Shown piece after piece: positions 8,627 to 17,276 of a DNA stretch of 35,109 nt (within the stretch, counting starts at the first letter, position 1; each line of letters starts with the position of its first letter). Source of the DNA: CAZOIA01 sp964579675. GTDB taxonomy: Bacteria; Planctomycetota; Phycisphaerae; UBA1845; PWPN01. The stretch lies in contig CAZOIA010000038.1 in the NCBI GenBank assembly GCA_964579675.1, positions 1-35,109 on the forward strand, read 5' to 3'. The notes beneath the pieces were generated by a model. It worked only from the letters and a program-made list of their open reading frames with translations. It made no database searches and was not told where the DNA came from. Both the position numbers and the translations under genes were made by a program.

Positions 8627-9598
8627 TCAGCTACCGTCGTAGACGGCGGCCATCGCCCGGGTGTGCTCTCGAACGATCTTGCGGAGCTCGGCCGGCGCCT
8701 CGACGACCGCTTCCTTTCCATACCCCAGAACCCACCAGGCAATCTCCTCCACACCGTCCACGTCCACCTCATAAAGCATCGACTGATCGTCAAGGCTCTG
8801 GGTTTGCTGCGTCGGATGCCAGAGCACCTCCTCGACGTTGCGTGCCACCTTGGGCGAGAAGCGGATGCGGACATGACGGCGCCGGTTGCCGCGGATCATC
8901 TGCCAGGCATTGCCGAAGTAGGTTGCGGGGTCGAACTTCGGGTCCGGGCAAAAGTGTTTTCCCGTCGGCGTAATGGTAATGAGCCGGTCCAACTTGAAGG
9001 TGCGCGTCTCTTTGTGCATCGAGCTGTGGCCGATCACATACCATGCCCGGGAGACGAACATCAGCCGATAGGGATCAATGCGCGTCTGGATCTCGCGCTG
9101 CTCATAGTAGGAGTCGTAAACGACGTCCACGGAGTCCCGCTTGCGCGTCGCCTGCCACAGCAACTCGAATGGTTTCACCGTCCGCGCGGCATCCGCCATC
9201 GGCGTGTGCCGGACCTCGACCCGTTCGAGCGCGCTGCCGCAGAAATCCTGGATCGCTCCGGGCAATGTGCTCTCGATCTTCGTGGCCGCCCCGACGACGG
9301 CCTCGAAGTTCGGCAAGGCGGAACGAGAGCTGTACTTCTGCAGGACCATCATGAGGCCGAGTACCTCGGGCAGCGTGAAATTGACCGGCGGCAGGAAGAA
9401 ATCCCGCTCGATCGCGTAGGAACGGGCGGCGGCGTCAAAGATCAGCGGGACGCCCGCCAGCTTCAGCAGGTTCAGGTCGCGGAACAGGGTTCGGCGGCTG
9501 ACGTTGAGTTCGCGGGCCAGGTCATTAGCCAGGTACGGCCTGCGCGTTTGCAGCAGGGTGATGAGTTTGAGCAGGCGATGAACTCGGCTGACTTTCAC
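8627..9598 (-). CDS. WYL-domain transcriptional regulator with N-terminal HTH
   Basis: This 323-residue protein has the layout of YafY/PafBC-type WYL regulators: an N-terminal helix-turn-helix (about 1-55, with ANDLARELNVSRRTLFRDLN as recognition region), a middle WYL domain (about 140-225, with RAWYVIGHS) and a C-terminal WCX-type domain (about 235-320, with WWVLGYGKEAVVEAPAEL). WYL proteins bind nucleic-acid or nucleotide ligands and often control DNA-damage or defence genes. The start is a GTG giving MKVSRVHRLLKL; no ATG gives a better fit. It precedes dtd by 7 bases on the same strand, so it may regulate that small operon. Its target cannot be read from the sequence. Confidence 0.88.
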   Translation of the reverse strand: MKVSRVHRLLKLITLLQTRRPYLANDLARELNVSRRTLFRDLNLLKLAGVPLIFDAAARSYAIERDFFLPPVNFTLPEVLGLMMVLQKYSSRSALPNFEAVVGAATKIESTLPGAIQDFCGSALERVEVRHTPMADAARTVKPFELLWQATRKRDSVDVVYDSYYEQREIQTRIDPYRLMFVSRAWYVIGHSSMHKETRTFKLDRLITITPTGKHFCPDPKFDPATYFGNAWQMIRGNRRRHVRIRFSPKVARNVEEVLWHPTQQTQSLDDQSMLYEVDVDGVEEIAWWVLGYGKEAVVEAPAELRKIVREHTRAMAAVYDGS

Positions 9599-9646
9599 GC
9601 TCGGGCGCCTCGACGGAGGGTACCGGCCCCGGCGGGCGGGATCGCA

Positions 9647-11698
9647 TTACGAGCAGGAGGCGATCCACCCGGCGATCATGGAGATGACCGCCAGCGATCC
9701 CCCGGCCCACTTCAGGAGGCGGACCGCGCCCGCAGCCTCCTGTTTCCGATGCTGGTAGACCGAAGCCAGCAGAGCGACGGACAGACCACACAGCATGGTG
9801 TAGAAATAAGCGGGTGCGATGGTAGTTGATCCGCCCAGGAGCCGCAAGCTCCAGACGCCCATGACCGCGCACATCACCGCCACCGCGACAAACGTTCGCG
9901 GACCGGGAAGAACCGCCGCCAGAAGGTAGACCCCGGTGAGGCAACCGAAGGTCGCCGCCGGCACCCATTGGGGCATCGTCAGTTGCTCAGTCAGGGAGAC
10001 CCCCGCGATGGCCGCCAGGGGGGCGACGAAGACGCCGGTCAGATAGGTCGGCTCCCAGAATGGCCGCCAGTTCGCCGACCGGCTAGAGAGTCCCGCCAGA
10101 GGCAACATCAATCCCGCGACTACCGCCATGACGATCGGCCAGTACAGCCGCCATCCTTCCCCGAAGACTGAATGCGATGATCGCACCAGCGAGAATACGA
10201 CCGTGGATGCCACGGTGAGCAGCACGAGCCAGGCCTGGGTCGCCCTGCCCGTCCGTCGGGCGGCGAAGGTCAAGGCCAACACGAGCAGGCCGTTGGCGGA
10301 CAGCCCCCGGACCCACCGATCCGGCGTGTTGTCGGGATCGAGCGCGAGGGGGCGTTTCGGCCAGAGGGACAGATGAAGGGAGACGAGCACGGCCGTTGCC
10401 CCGACCAGGTATCCGACCCGCTGGGTGGTGTGAATCATCCGGCCCGCGGTGGTCCACGGTTGGCCCTGATCGAGTTGTTGCCTCCACACCCCCGCCAGCC
10501 AGTACCAGAACCCGGTCATGATCGCAAGCCCGACCAGCACCCGGTTAAACACCTCCGCGTACTTCTCGGCGGTCCACCAGCGCGGTGCGGGAAAGCCGAT
10601 CATGACCAGCGACACGACGCCAAGGGTGATTAAGGCCAGGCCCGCGTCGGCCAGGTTCTCGTTCCAACGTCTGGCGGCCAGGGCCAACATTGCCCCTCCG
10701 GCGAGAAACGCGGCGACGCTGGTCCAGGGGAGAATGACGTAGACGCAACCGAGCATTAACACGATAACGGCCATCAGGCCCGCACTGTAACTGAACCCCG
10801 GCCAGTCCAACTGCGGCTCGGTCAGTATCGAGAGGGCGTCCGGCCACGCCTGCCGACGACGCTGCCGGTGAATGATACCGCCCGCGATCGCAAAGACCGC
10901 GATCACCGCCGCACTACTCACCATGAACAGGCTGGCCCACCTCGTGGCAACCGCGCGCTCCACACCGGCCTCGGACTGCACGCGGAAAGCGGGGATTTGA
11001 AATGCCGCCCATAAACCGGCGAAGATGAGGGCCCAGAACAGGGCGGTAATCAGCTCGTGGTTTCGGATTTGCCGCCGCACCACGAGGATCGCGCAGGCAA
11101 CCGCTCCGAGGTCGAGGAGCCCGCTGGGCCAGACATTCAGTTTCGGGGTCGCCTCGTAACACGACAAGAGGGTGCGAAAGAGACCCTCGGTCACCGCCGC
11201 GTACAGCATGACGATCACCGCCAGGAGCCCGGTGGCCATCGCCCCGATTCGAAGCACGGCCAGCAGGTCCCTGCCCTTGATCCGGGCGGCAAACCCCGGA
11301 CGGTACCGACCAAGCAGATAACCCGCCACCGCCCACCCGAGACAGAGGGCCGAGGATGCGTGCACCAAAAGCGACAAACCTCGTTCCACCGGCCACTCGA
11401 GGTTCCAACAGATCGTCATCACCCCGAGCGAGACCGCCGCAACGAACATGGAGAACGTCAGACCAACCGGGATGCGACCCATCGCCACGTCGTGCACTCC
11501 GCTTGCCGCTACCGCACCGACTGCCACTAGGGTAGCGACCTCGACGCTACGGTCAACGAGGGGGCCCGATGAGAGCACGGAAGTCGGGACGGAAGCACCA
11601 TCCGAACAGGCAAAGCAATGGTGGTTGCTGCGATATCGTTTCGACGTGAGTGCAGACAGTTGACAGATCCTGCGCTGCGATCGTCTGCAATCGGGCAA
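9647..11698 (-). CDS. large polytopic membrane protein of unknown function
   Basis: I do not recognise a family. The protein (up to 683 residues) is almost entirely hydrophobic helices separated by short loops, with roughly 16-18 likely membrane segments and no obvious soluble catalytic domain. The start is uncertain. The longest frame begins with a TTG at 11698 and gives a polar N-terminus containing CFAC, whereas a GTG at 11578 would start 41 codons later, just before the first membrane helix. No convincing Shine-Dalgarno supports either. It follows the amidohydrolase by 38 bases and is probably in the same transcript. A transporter or a lipid/polysaccharide enzyme is possible, but nothing in the sequence decides it. 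Confidence 0.75.
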   Translation of the reverse strand: MPDCRRSQRRICQLSALTSKRYRSNHHCFACSDGASVPTSVLSSGPLVDRSVEVATLVAVGAVAASGVHDVAMGRIPVGLTFSMFVAAVSLGVMTICWNLEWPVERGLSLLVHASSALCLGWAVAGYLLGRYRPGFAARIKGRDLLAVLRIGAMATGLLAVIVMLYAAVTEGLFRTLLSCYEATPKLNVWPSGLLDLGAVACAILVVRRQIRNHELITALFWALIFAGLWAAFQIPAFRVQSEAGVERAVATRWASLFMVSSAAVIAVFAIAGGIIHRQRRRQAWPDALSILTEPQLDWPGFSYSAGLMAVIVLMLGCVYVILPWTSVAAFLAGGAMLALAARRWNENLADAGLALITLGVVSLVMIGFPAPRWWTAEKYAEVFNRVLVGLAIMTGFWYWLAGVWRQQLDQGQPWTTAGRMIHTTQRVGYLVGATAVLVSLHLSLWPKRPLALDPDNTPDRWVRGLSANGLLVLALTFAARRTGRATQAWLVLLTVASTVVFSLVRSSHSVFGEGWRLYWPIVMAVVAGLMLPLAGLSSRSANWRPFWEPTYLTGVFVAPLAAIAGVSLTEQLTMPQWVPAATFGCLTGVYLLAAVLPGPRTFVAVAVMCAVMGVWSLRLLGGSTTIAPAYFYTMLCGLSVALLASVYQHRKQEAAGAVRLLKWAGGSLAVISMIAGWIASCS

Positions 11699-11736
11699 TC
11701 GCCGAGAGAGTTGCTGGCCGATCGTGATTCTCGTGG

Positions 11737-13011
11737 TCAGCCCGGATGCAACCGCTGTCCACCGACGTAGACCGCTGAGGGCTCCGCATTGCCTGACAGC
11801 AGGTCCGCAAGCGGATCACGAGCTTTGGTATCAGTGAGCGGCACGGCAACCAGGTCCGCTCGTTTGCCGACCTCCAAGGACCCGGTCTCAGCATCGAGCC
11901 CGAGCGCCCGGGCACCCGCAATCGTCCCCATCGCGAGGAGGCATTGGCCGCTGATCTGCTGATCCTGCAATCGGAGGAACCGCAGCTCGTCCAGCACCGA
12001 GAGCGAATCGTTGCTCGCGAGCGAGTCGGTGCCGACGCAGACGTTGATGTCGCGGTCCAGCATGTCTCGATAGCGGTGCGGCTCGTGCCCGAAGAAGCGG
12101 TGCGATCGCGGGCAGTAGACTACCGTGCTCTTGCCGCGGGCGAGGATATCGAGATCGCTGTCCGTAGCGTAGTTCACGTGGGCGAGCATCGACCCGCACG
12201 CCAGGAGCCCGAGTTGGCGCGCGTACTCGACCGGGGAGCAGCCCGGCGGGCTGAACGATCCGTCCCACAGGCCCAGGCGCTCCAGGAACTCACGGAAGGG
12301 ACCTGTCCCGTCCGAAAGGAAACGCAACTCGTCCCGGGTCTCGCCCAGGTGCGTGCAGATGGGCCGATGCGTCCGGGTCGCGAACTCGATCGCCTCGCGG
12401 TAAACCAGAGGGCCGGTGCTGTAGGGGGCGTGCGGCGAGATCCCGAGTCGACGCAGAGACCCGCAGGCTTCAGTTGCCGGGGGACCCTGACCCATCGCAT
12501 CGGCTTGCTGACACAGGGATGTTACCCGGGCGACGGACCGGTCGTGTTCGCTCATCCGTTTGGGCCCGATCCCGAGCACTTCGAGGAGGCCGACCACGTT
12601 CAGGGCGGTGCCGTGCCACTCCTCGACCGCCCGCCGGCCGCTGCCAATATCCGCCACCGTGGTCACACCCGCCGCCAGCGATTGGCGGAGGCCGCCTCTA
12701 ATCGAGCGTCGCAGCGCCCGGCCGGTGCCGGCATCCTCGTGCTGATACAGCGAGGTCAGACGTTCGATCCATCCGACGAACGAGCCCGTGAACGGCATGC
12801 GTCCCCGGCACAGGCTGAGTTCGAGATGGGTGTGTGGATTCACGAATCCGGGCAGGAGGGTGACATCTCCGAGGTCGGTGGCCGCCGACCTCGGGCCGGT
12901 CGCCGTCTCGACGGTCGCGATCCGTCCGTTTTCGACGGCGACTCGCCCGTTCTCGATCGGCGGGGAAGAGACCGGCAGCACCCATCGGGCTTTGAGCACC
13001 GCTCGCGACAT
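11737..13011 (-). CDS. TRZ/ATZ-type metal-dependent amidohydrolase, possibly aminofutalosine or related deaminase
   Basis: This 424-residue enzyme belongs to the amidohydrolase superfamily, which hydrolyses amino or amide groups on heterocycles with a bound metal. Visible metal and catalytic motifs in order: NPHTHLELS (two His), ISPHAPYS, CTHLGETRDE (His plus Glu), LAHVNYATD (His) and VGTDSLASN (Asp). The HTHLELS form is common in aminofutalosine deaminases of the alternative menaquinone pathway, but no other mqn gene is present, so substrate assignment is tentative; S-adenosylhomocysteine, guanine or chlorohydrolase-like activities are alternatives. The start is the ATG at 13011. It has no Shine-Dalgarno, and a strong promoter places the transcript start almost at the ATG. 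A membrane protein follows 38 bases downstream. Confidence 0.85.
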   Translation of the reverse strand: MSRAVLKARWVLPVSSPPIENGRVAVENGRIATVETATGPRSAATDLGDVTLLPGFVNPHTHLELSLCRGRMPFTGSFVGWIERLTSLYQHEDAGTGRALRRSIRGGLRQSLAAGVTTVADIGSGRRAVEEWHGTALNVVGLLEVLGIGPKRMSEHDRSVARVTSLCQQADAMGQGPPATEACGSLRRLGISPHAPYSTGPLVYREAIEFATRTHRPICTHLGETRDELRFLSDGTGPFREFLERLGLWDGSFSPPGCSPVEYARQLGLLACGSMLAHVNYATDSDLDILARGKSTVVYCPRSHRFFGHEPHRYRDMLDRDINVCVGTDSLASNDSLSVLDELRFLRLQDQQISGQCLLAMGTIAGARALGLDAETGSLEVGKRADLVAVPLTDTKARDPLADLLSGNAEPSAVYVGGQRLHPG

Positions 13012-13019
13012 GCCGACAC

Positions 13020-13047
13020 ACTATAGAAGCTCGCCCGGGGCTGGCAA
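13020..13047 (-). promoter_or_regulatory. near-consensus promoter of the amidohydrolase; predicts a leaderless mRNA
   Basis: On the minus strand TTGCCA (13047-13042) and TATAGT (13025-13020) are separated by 16 bases; each matches 5/6 of the sigma-70 consensus. Only 8 bases separate the -10 box from the ATG at 13011, so transcription should begin at or within about two bases of the start codon. Confidence 0.6.
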
Positions 13048-13192
13048 CGGCGGTCCGAGCTGCGAGCAAAAAGGAATCAAGAGGGCAAGGGACACGACCG
13101 ATCACTGTAACCGGACTTGGCTCGGTTTGCGAAGGTTGCCATGGAGCCTGATCGTTATCGGCCCGGTTGGCGAAAGGAATGGAAGTGCTCTC

Positions 13193-15298
13193 ATGACCGG
13201 ATTACCAGACGCACGACAGGACAGCGTGAACAGGGAAAGCGCTCCGGTGCTCATGGCGCTCATCGTCGGTTGCGTGCTGAGTGTTGCGATCGGTTTCTGT
13301 GATATCGCGCTCGGCACTTTGAGGTCCGAGCCCGGGGCATTCGAGTCGTTCTCGGGCATACTGCCGCCTTTGACGGCCACGATCGTCACGTGTCTTGTTG
13401 TCTATATGGTTTCGTGGTTCGTGGCCACTTTCGTCTTGAGGCGGGTCGTCAAGTTCACCGAGGTGCCGCTGGCGCTGTCCCTTGCCGCCTTTTGGACGGT
13501 CGTGTTTGTTACCGTCACCATCAGCGATCTGACGAACGGACCTCATGACGTGCCCGAACAATGGACCCAAGCGCGGGTGCTGATCTGCTTCTGCCTGTCC
13601 GCGTTGTTCGCCGGGGCGTGTTATCGGCTTGTTCCCACCTCGGTCGATGCCTTCAGATGCAAGCGGGTCGCCGGGGTTGCCGGTTCAATGGTGGTGTCCG
13701 TGCTCGCCCTGTTGGTGATATACGTCTGGCAGCAGACGTACCGGCCCCTGACCGGGGCCGGCAATGTGATGCTGCTGGCCGGGTTCGTGCTGGCGGCCCT
13801 GCTCGTGGTCTGGGTCGTGATGCGCGTGGGCCACCGCGTTCACCCCGGCGGCTTCCTGGGCCTGCTCGTGGTGCTTGTCGTTCTGGGCCCGCTGGTGTGG
13901 TGGGTGCCTCCGAACAAGGCCAAGGCCTCGCTGGAGAAACCTAGTCAAGCGAGCCGTTCGGTCAAACACGTCATCCTGCTCACCGTGGATACGCTTCGTG
14001 CCGACGCCCTCTCATGCTACAACAAAAACTCTGCGCCGACGCCGAGTTTCGATCGCATCGCCCGGGATTCAGTCATCTTCACCCAGGCGATCTCACCTGC
14101 CCCCTGGACCCTGCCCTCTTTCGCCTCGATGATGACGGGCTTGAACCAGTCGATTCACCGGGCATCCAAGTTTGCACCTCAGGTGCCGGAAGTCCTACCG
14201 ACCCTGGCCGAGCACCTGCGCGACCGGGGCTACCTGACCGGTGGGATCGGGCTCAATCGCTGGCTTACCTCGCCGACCAATATGGGCAAGGGTTTCGATG
14301 ACTATCGGTTCTACCCTCCGCCCTCACAGGGCTCGACGTTGGGGGGCAAGATCCTTCAAGTAGCGAGCCCCTCCACGTTCAAGCGGTCACCCTCATCGCT
14401 GGAGCTCACCGGAAAGTTCTGTCGCTGGCTGGAGGAGAACGCCGAGACGGACTTCTTCTTCTGGATGCACTACCTGGATCCGCACTCGCCCTATACTCCC
14501 CCGGAGGAGTATCTGCCCGAAACGGAACCGGCACCGGGCATCGGAAAGGAATACCGCGACACCAACGACGCAAGGGGTGGATTCCTGGTCTCCTCGGCCG
14601 ATGAACGAAAATGGATCAAGGAGCTTTATCTAGCCGAGGTGCGCTACGTGGACGACTGCGTCGGCACGGTTCTCGGCACGCTGGATCGGCTCGGCATATA
14701 CGACGACGCCATCCTCGTGCTGGCAGCCGACCATGGTGAGGAATTCTGGGAGCACGACGGCGTCGATCACGGGAGCACGTTGTACGACGAGTCGATCCAT
14801 GTGCCGCTCATGATCAAGCTCCCCCGGGGCAACTCCACCGTGAGGCGGGTGACGGAGCGGGTTTCCACCACCAGCCTCATGCCCACGATACTGGACCTTT
14901 GCGGCATCGACTATCAAGCGGAGTACCTCTCGGTCGGCTCGCTCGCGCCGCTCTTGGGCCCGAACCCCCAGGCCTTCGAGGCCGCCCCCATTGTCAGTGG
15001 GGCCACGCTGTTCTTCGACGATCGGCAGGCGGTCAGCACAGACGGGATGAAGTACATCCGCTCTTCCATCACCGACCGCGAGGAGCTTTACGATCTCCAA
15101 CGCGATCCGGAGGAGCAGAACTCCATTGCCGCTTCGTCTCCCGACAGGCTCGAAAAGATGAGGGCCCTTGCCCAGAAGCTGGATAAGGCCGACGACGAAC
15201 TGAGAAGTCACTTCGAAACGCTCGGAATGGACACAAGCGAAACGGAGCCCTCCGCGGAAATGCTGCGAGACCTCAGATCATTGGGCTACGTTCGCTAG
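13193..15298 (+). CDS. membrane-anchored sulfatase-fold enzyme with threonine nucleophile
   Basis: This 701-residue protein has about seven N-terminal membrane helices (roughly residues 18-240) followed by an alkaline-phosphatase-superfamily catalytic domain (about 257-700). Metal-site motifs are HVILLTVDTLRAD (Asp266), AADHGEEFWEHDG and DHGSTLYDESIHVPL. At the nucleophile position the sequence is SPAPWTLPSFASMMTG: Thr306 replaces the Cys or Ser of the CxPSR sulfatase motif, so formylglycine cannot form. Known relatives with Thr here (LtaS-type phosphoglycerol transferases and phosphoethanolamine transferases) transfer phospho-groups in the periplasm, so a phosphotransferase or phosphohydrolase role is more likely than sulfatase. 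I chose the ATG at 13193 for its GGAAG 7 bases upstream; the longer frame from 12788 runs antisense through the amidohydrolase. Confidence 0.85.
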   Translation: MTGLPDARQDSVNRESAPVLMALIVGCVLSVAIGFCDIALGTLRSEPGAFESFSGILPPLTATIVTCLVVYMVSWFVATFVLRRVVKFTEVPLALSLAAFWTVVFVTVTISDLTNGPHDVPEQWTQARVLICFCLSALFAGACYRLVPTSVDAFRCKRVAGVAGSMVVSVLALLVIYVWQQTYRPLTGAGNVMLLAGFVLAALLVVWVVMRVGHRVHPGGFLGLLVVLVVLGPLVWWVPPNKAKASLEKPSQASRSVKHVILLTVDTLRADALSCYNKNSAPTPSFDRIARDSVIFTQAISPAPWTLPSFASMMTGLNQSIHRASKFAPQVPEVLPTLAEHLRDRGYLTGGIGLNRWLTSPTNMGKGFDDYRFYPPPSQGSTLGGKILQVASPSTFKRSPSSLELTGKFCRWLEENAETDFFFWMHYLDPHSPYTPPEEYLPETEPAPGIGKEYRDTNDARGGFLVSSADERKWIKELYLAEVRYVDDCVGTVLGTLDRLGIYDDAILVLAADHGEEFWEHDGVDHGSTLYDESIHVPLMIKLPRGNSTVRRVTERVSTTSLMPTILDLCGIDYQAEYLSVGSLAPLLGPNPQAFEAAPIVSGATLFFDDRQAVSTDGMKYIRSSITDREELYDLQRDPEEQNSIAASSPDRLEKMRALAQKLDKADDELRSHFETLGMDTSETEPSAEMLRDLRSLGYVR

Positions 15299-15361
15299 CC
15301 GGCCGCAATGACCGATTGAATGCCCCGTCGTTCCGCGAGAGGCGAAGCAGCGTGGGCCGAC

Positions 15362-16318
15362 TCATGCCCGGGTCAACGTGAACTCGGTTATCTCCGGGCG
15401 GGCGTTGAAGCGGACGCGCCTCAGCCAGCCGATGCCCCGGTTCACGTAGAGGTTCTTGCTGGCGAGCCGGTAATGGCCGGCCACGAACTGCTTGTGCCGG
15501 ACCGGGAGGACAGGCGGGCCGAGCAGCGGGAGGTTGACCTGCCCGCCGTGGGTGTGTCCAGCCAGCGTCCAGGAGGCCGGCGTGTCGAGCAGGTCGAGGA
15601 AGCAATCCGGGTTGTGAGCCAGGGCGATACAAGGGGTCGAGGGGGGCACGGCGGCAAAGGCGGCGGCCGGGTCGTACCGGTCGCCCCAATAGTCGTCCAG
15701 CCCGACGATGTGGAGCGGGACGGGGCCTCGCCGGACGGCCACCGCCTCGTTGCGCAGCACGCGGACTCCCCGGCCGGTCAACGCCGTCGCGACCCGGTCC
15801 GCCCACGCCGCGAACCCCTGGCCCATCGAGCAGGCTCCCCAGTCGTGGTTTCCAAGGATGGCCAGCACGCCCTCGCCTGCCTGGAGGCGCGCCAACAGCC
15901 GGGCGGCCACCCCGGTCCATTCCGCCCGCCCGTGGTGCACCAGATCGCCGGTCACGACGACGAGATCCGGCCCCCGGTTGTTGACCACATCCACCCACTT
16001 GTTCAGGTATCCGATCGGAACGCCCGAGCCGAGGTGCAGGTCACTGATCTGGACGATCCGGAGGCCCGCGAGGTCGCCGGGGAGGTCGGGGATCGGCATG
16101 GTCCGGCAGACGAACTGAGGCCAAACCGGCTCGATCCGCCAGGCATATCCGGCAGCTCCGAGAGCGGAGAGTGTGCCGCCGGCGACCACGCCGCGGAGGA
16201 ACCGCCGCCGGGTAGTCCGAGAAGCAGGTCGGTCCTCGCGCCGCAGTGCGGGTGTGCCGGCTGGTTTGCCCACCGCGGCTGCCCGCCTAACGTCCGATGA
16301 ACCCGTCGCGGTTGGCAT
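15362..16318 (-). CDS. Tat-exported calcineurin-like metallophosphoesterase (YkuE/YaeI type)
   Basis: The 318-residue protein carries a twin-arginine signal (RRRFLRG, residues 37-43, followed by a hydrophobic Gly/Ala stretch), so it should be exported folded with its metals. The catalytic domain shows the complete dimetal motif series: ISDLHLG, VVTGDLVHHG, ILGNHDWG, ALAHNPD and LAGHTHGGQ. Relatives such as YaeI and LpxG-like enzymes act on phosphoesters of lipids such as UDP-2,3-diacylglucosamine; the substrate here is unknown. I use the ATG at 16318, with AAGGA about 9 bases upstream, instead of the ATG-type start 43 codons earlier, because the shorter form puts the Tat motif closer to the N-terminus. 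It is convergent with the sulfatase-fold gene, 63 bases apart. Confidence 0.9.
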   Translation of the reverse strand: MPTATGSSDVRRAAAVGKPAGTPALRREDRPASRTTRRRFLRGVVAGGTLSALGAAGYAWRIEPVWPQFVCRTMPIPDLPGDLAGLRIVQISDLHLGSGVPIGYLNKWVDVVNNRGPDLVVVTGDLVHHGRAEWTGVAARLLARLQAGEGVLAILGNHDWGACSMGQGFAAWADRVATALTGRGVRVLRNEAVAVRRGPVPLHIVGLDDYWGDRYDPAAAFAAVPPSTPCIALAHNPDCFLDLLDTPASWTLAGHTHGGQVNLPLLGPPVLPVRHKQFVAGHYRLASKNLYVNRGIGWLRRVRFNARPEITEFTLTRA

Positions 16319-16670
16319 GATCCGCGGTCCTTCGCCCGTATACCTGTCGGAAAACCGTCCCGGGCTGGCCATTGAGGGCCCGCCCGAACCTTCCCATCGG
16401 TAAGTACGTACGGCGCATATAGAAAGGACGATCAGTCTGCGGGGCAAAATACTTATTTTTGGGGAAATTTTGCTTGGTTCCCAGGGTGCGGATCATTATA
16501 ATACGGCTGAATGGCGAAATCCCACCCCTGCCTACGTTGGAGGGAGTAGCCGCCGCGGTGGGTTCTCCCGGAGATCGAGAGGCGGCACTCACCATTCCCC
16601 GAGTGATACCAGAAGGCGAGTTGCCGCATCCCCACCCGGGAGCGGGCTGATTGCCTGAAGAGGTTGAACA
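16319..16670. other. divergent intergenic region with a + strand promoter and a long leader
   Basis: This 352-base gap separates the metallophosphoesterase from the gene at 16671. It holds an AT-rich patch (about 16448-16505) and one strong + strand promoter (listed separately). The rest, 16509-16670, would be a 160-base untranslated leader. In it I see short complementary arms (CCCACC with GGTGGG, GCCGCC with GGCGGC) but no riboswitch class I recognise. No minus-strand promoter for the phosphoesterase stands out. Confidence 0.5.
16474..16502 (+). promoter_or_regulatory. promoter with perfect -10 for the DUF/leuD unit
   Basis: TTGGTT (16474-16479), a 17-base spacer and a perfect TATAAT (16497-16502) lie in an AT-rich patch. 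The predicted start near 16509 leaves about 160 bases of leader before the GTG at 16671. Confidence 0.6.
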
Positions 16671-17237
16671 GTGGAATTGGGTCAGACCTTACAACGTGTG
16701 GCGGATCTGAAATTCGCACTTTACCGCCGACCCCTTCACCCGGAGCTGTTCTGCATCCACCAGAGCCGGCACCTCGAGCGGCCGTCCTACCAGGCAGAGG
16801 TCTGGGTGATGGGTCTGTCCCACGTGGTCACGGTCCAATCGGCCGGCCGGTGTGTGACCGAGGTCACCACCGACGACGTCGAGGTGCTGCCCCAGAACGG
16901 GCTGGTGACCTCGTTCCAGTTCCGGGGCGAGCGCGACCATCTCGAGGATTTCGAGGACGGGATGCGGTACATCCTGTCCACCCAGGTCGAGCGGATGACC
17001 CGCAATCTGTTCCATGCTTCCCACCGGGATCTGCTCCGCTACGCCAGCAGCAGGGGGATGCTGGTCAAGTTTGCGGACTGGGCAGAGGTTGAGAACCTGA
17101 TCCCGTTTACTTTCATCGACTTTGAGGCTCGGGATCGGGAGCTGCACGTTCAGGCGTTCCATGCGTTCCCGGCCGATTACACCCTCTTGAAGACGCAGTC
17201 GATTGTCGAGGTCGGGACCAAGCCTCTGCGCGGGTGA
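16671..17237 (+). CDS. conserved hypothetical protein upstream of leuD
   Basis: I cannot name a family with confidence; it has the look of a small soluble DUF (DUF2617-type is a guess only). The 188-residue protein has no signal peptide, no membrane helix and no nucleotide-binding loop. It contains alternating beta-like strands (VWVMGLSHVVTVQ, VTSFQFRGERDH) and conserved-looking segments RPLHPELF, HASHRDLLRYASSRG and HAFPADYTLLKTQS; the several His residues could bind metal, but no clear motif is formed. The start is a GTG with GAAGAGG 7 bases upstream. leuD begins 39 bases after its stop on the same strand, so the two are probably co-transcribed from the promoter at 16474. Confidence 0.75.
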   Translation: MELGQTLQRVADLKFALYRRPLHPELFCIHQSRHLERPSYQAEVWVMGLSHVVTVQSAGRCVTEVTTDDVEVLPQNGLVTSFQFRGERDHLEDFEDGMRYILSTQVERMTRNLFHASHRDLLRYASSRGMLVKFADWAEVENLIPFTFIDFEARDRELHVQAFHAFPADYTLLKTQSIVEVGTKPLRG

Positions 17238-17276
17238 GCCTCGCCCACGACTTCCTTCTTTGACCCAGGACTGGCA

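Noticed and set aside
8620..8874. N-terminal extension of dtd
   Set aside because: It would overlap the WYL gene in another frame and adds a non-homologous Arg-rich stretch to a family that begins exactly at the chosen ATG.
11944..13026. 360-codon + strand frame over the amidohydrolase
   Set aside because: Antisense to a gene with all metal-ligand motifs; no ribosome site or known domain.
12788..13192. N-terminal extension of the Thr-type sulfatase-fold gene
   Set aside because: The frame stays open but runs antisense through the amidohydrolase start and its promoter. The ATG at 13193 has a good Shine-Dalgarno.
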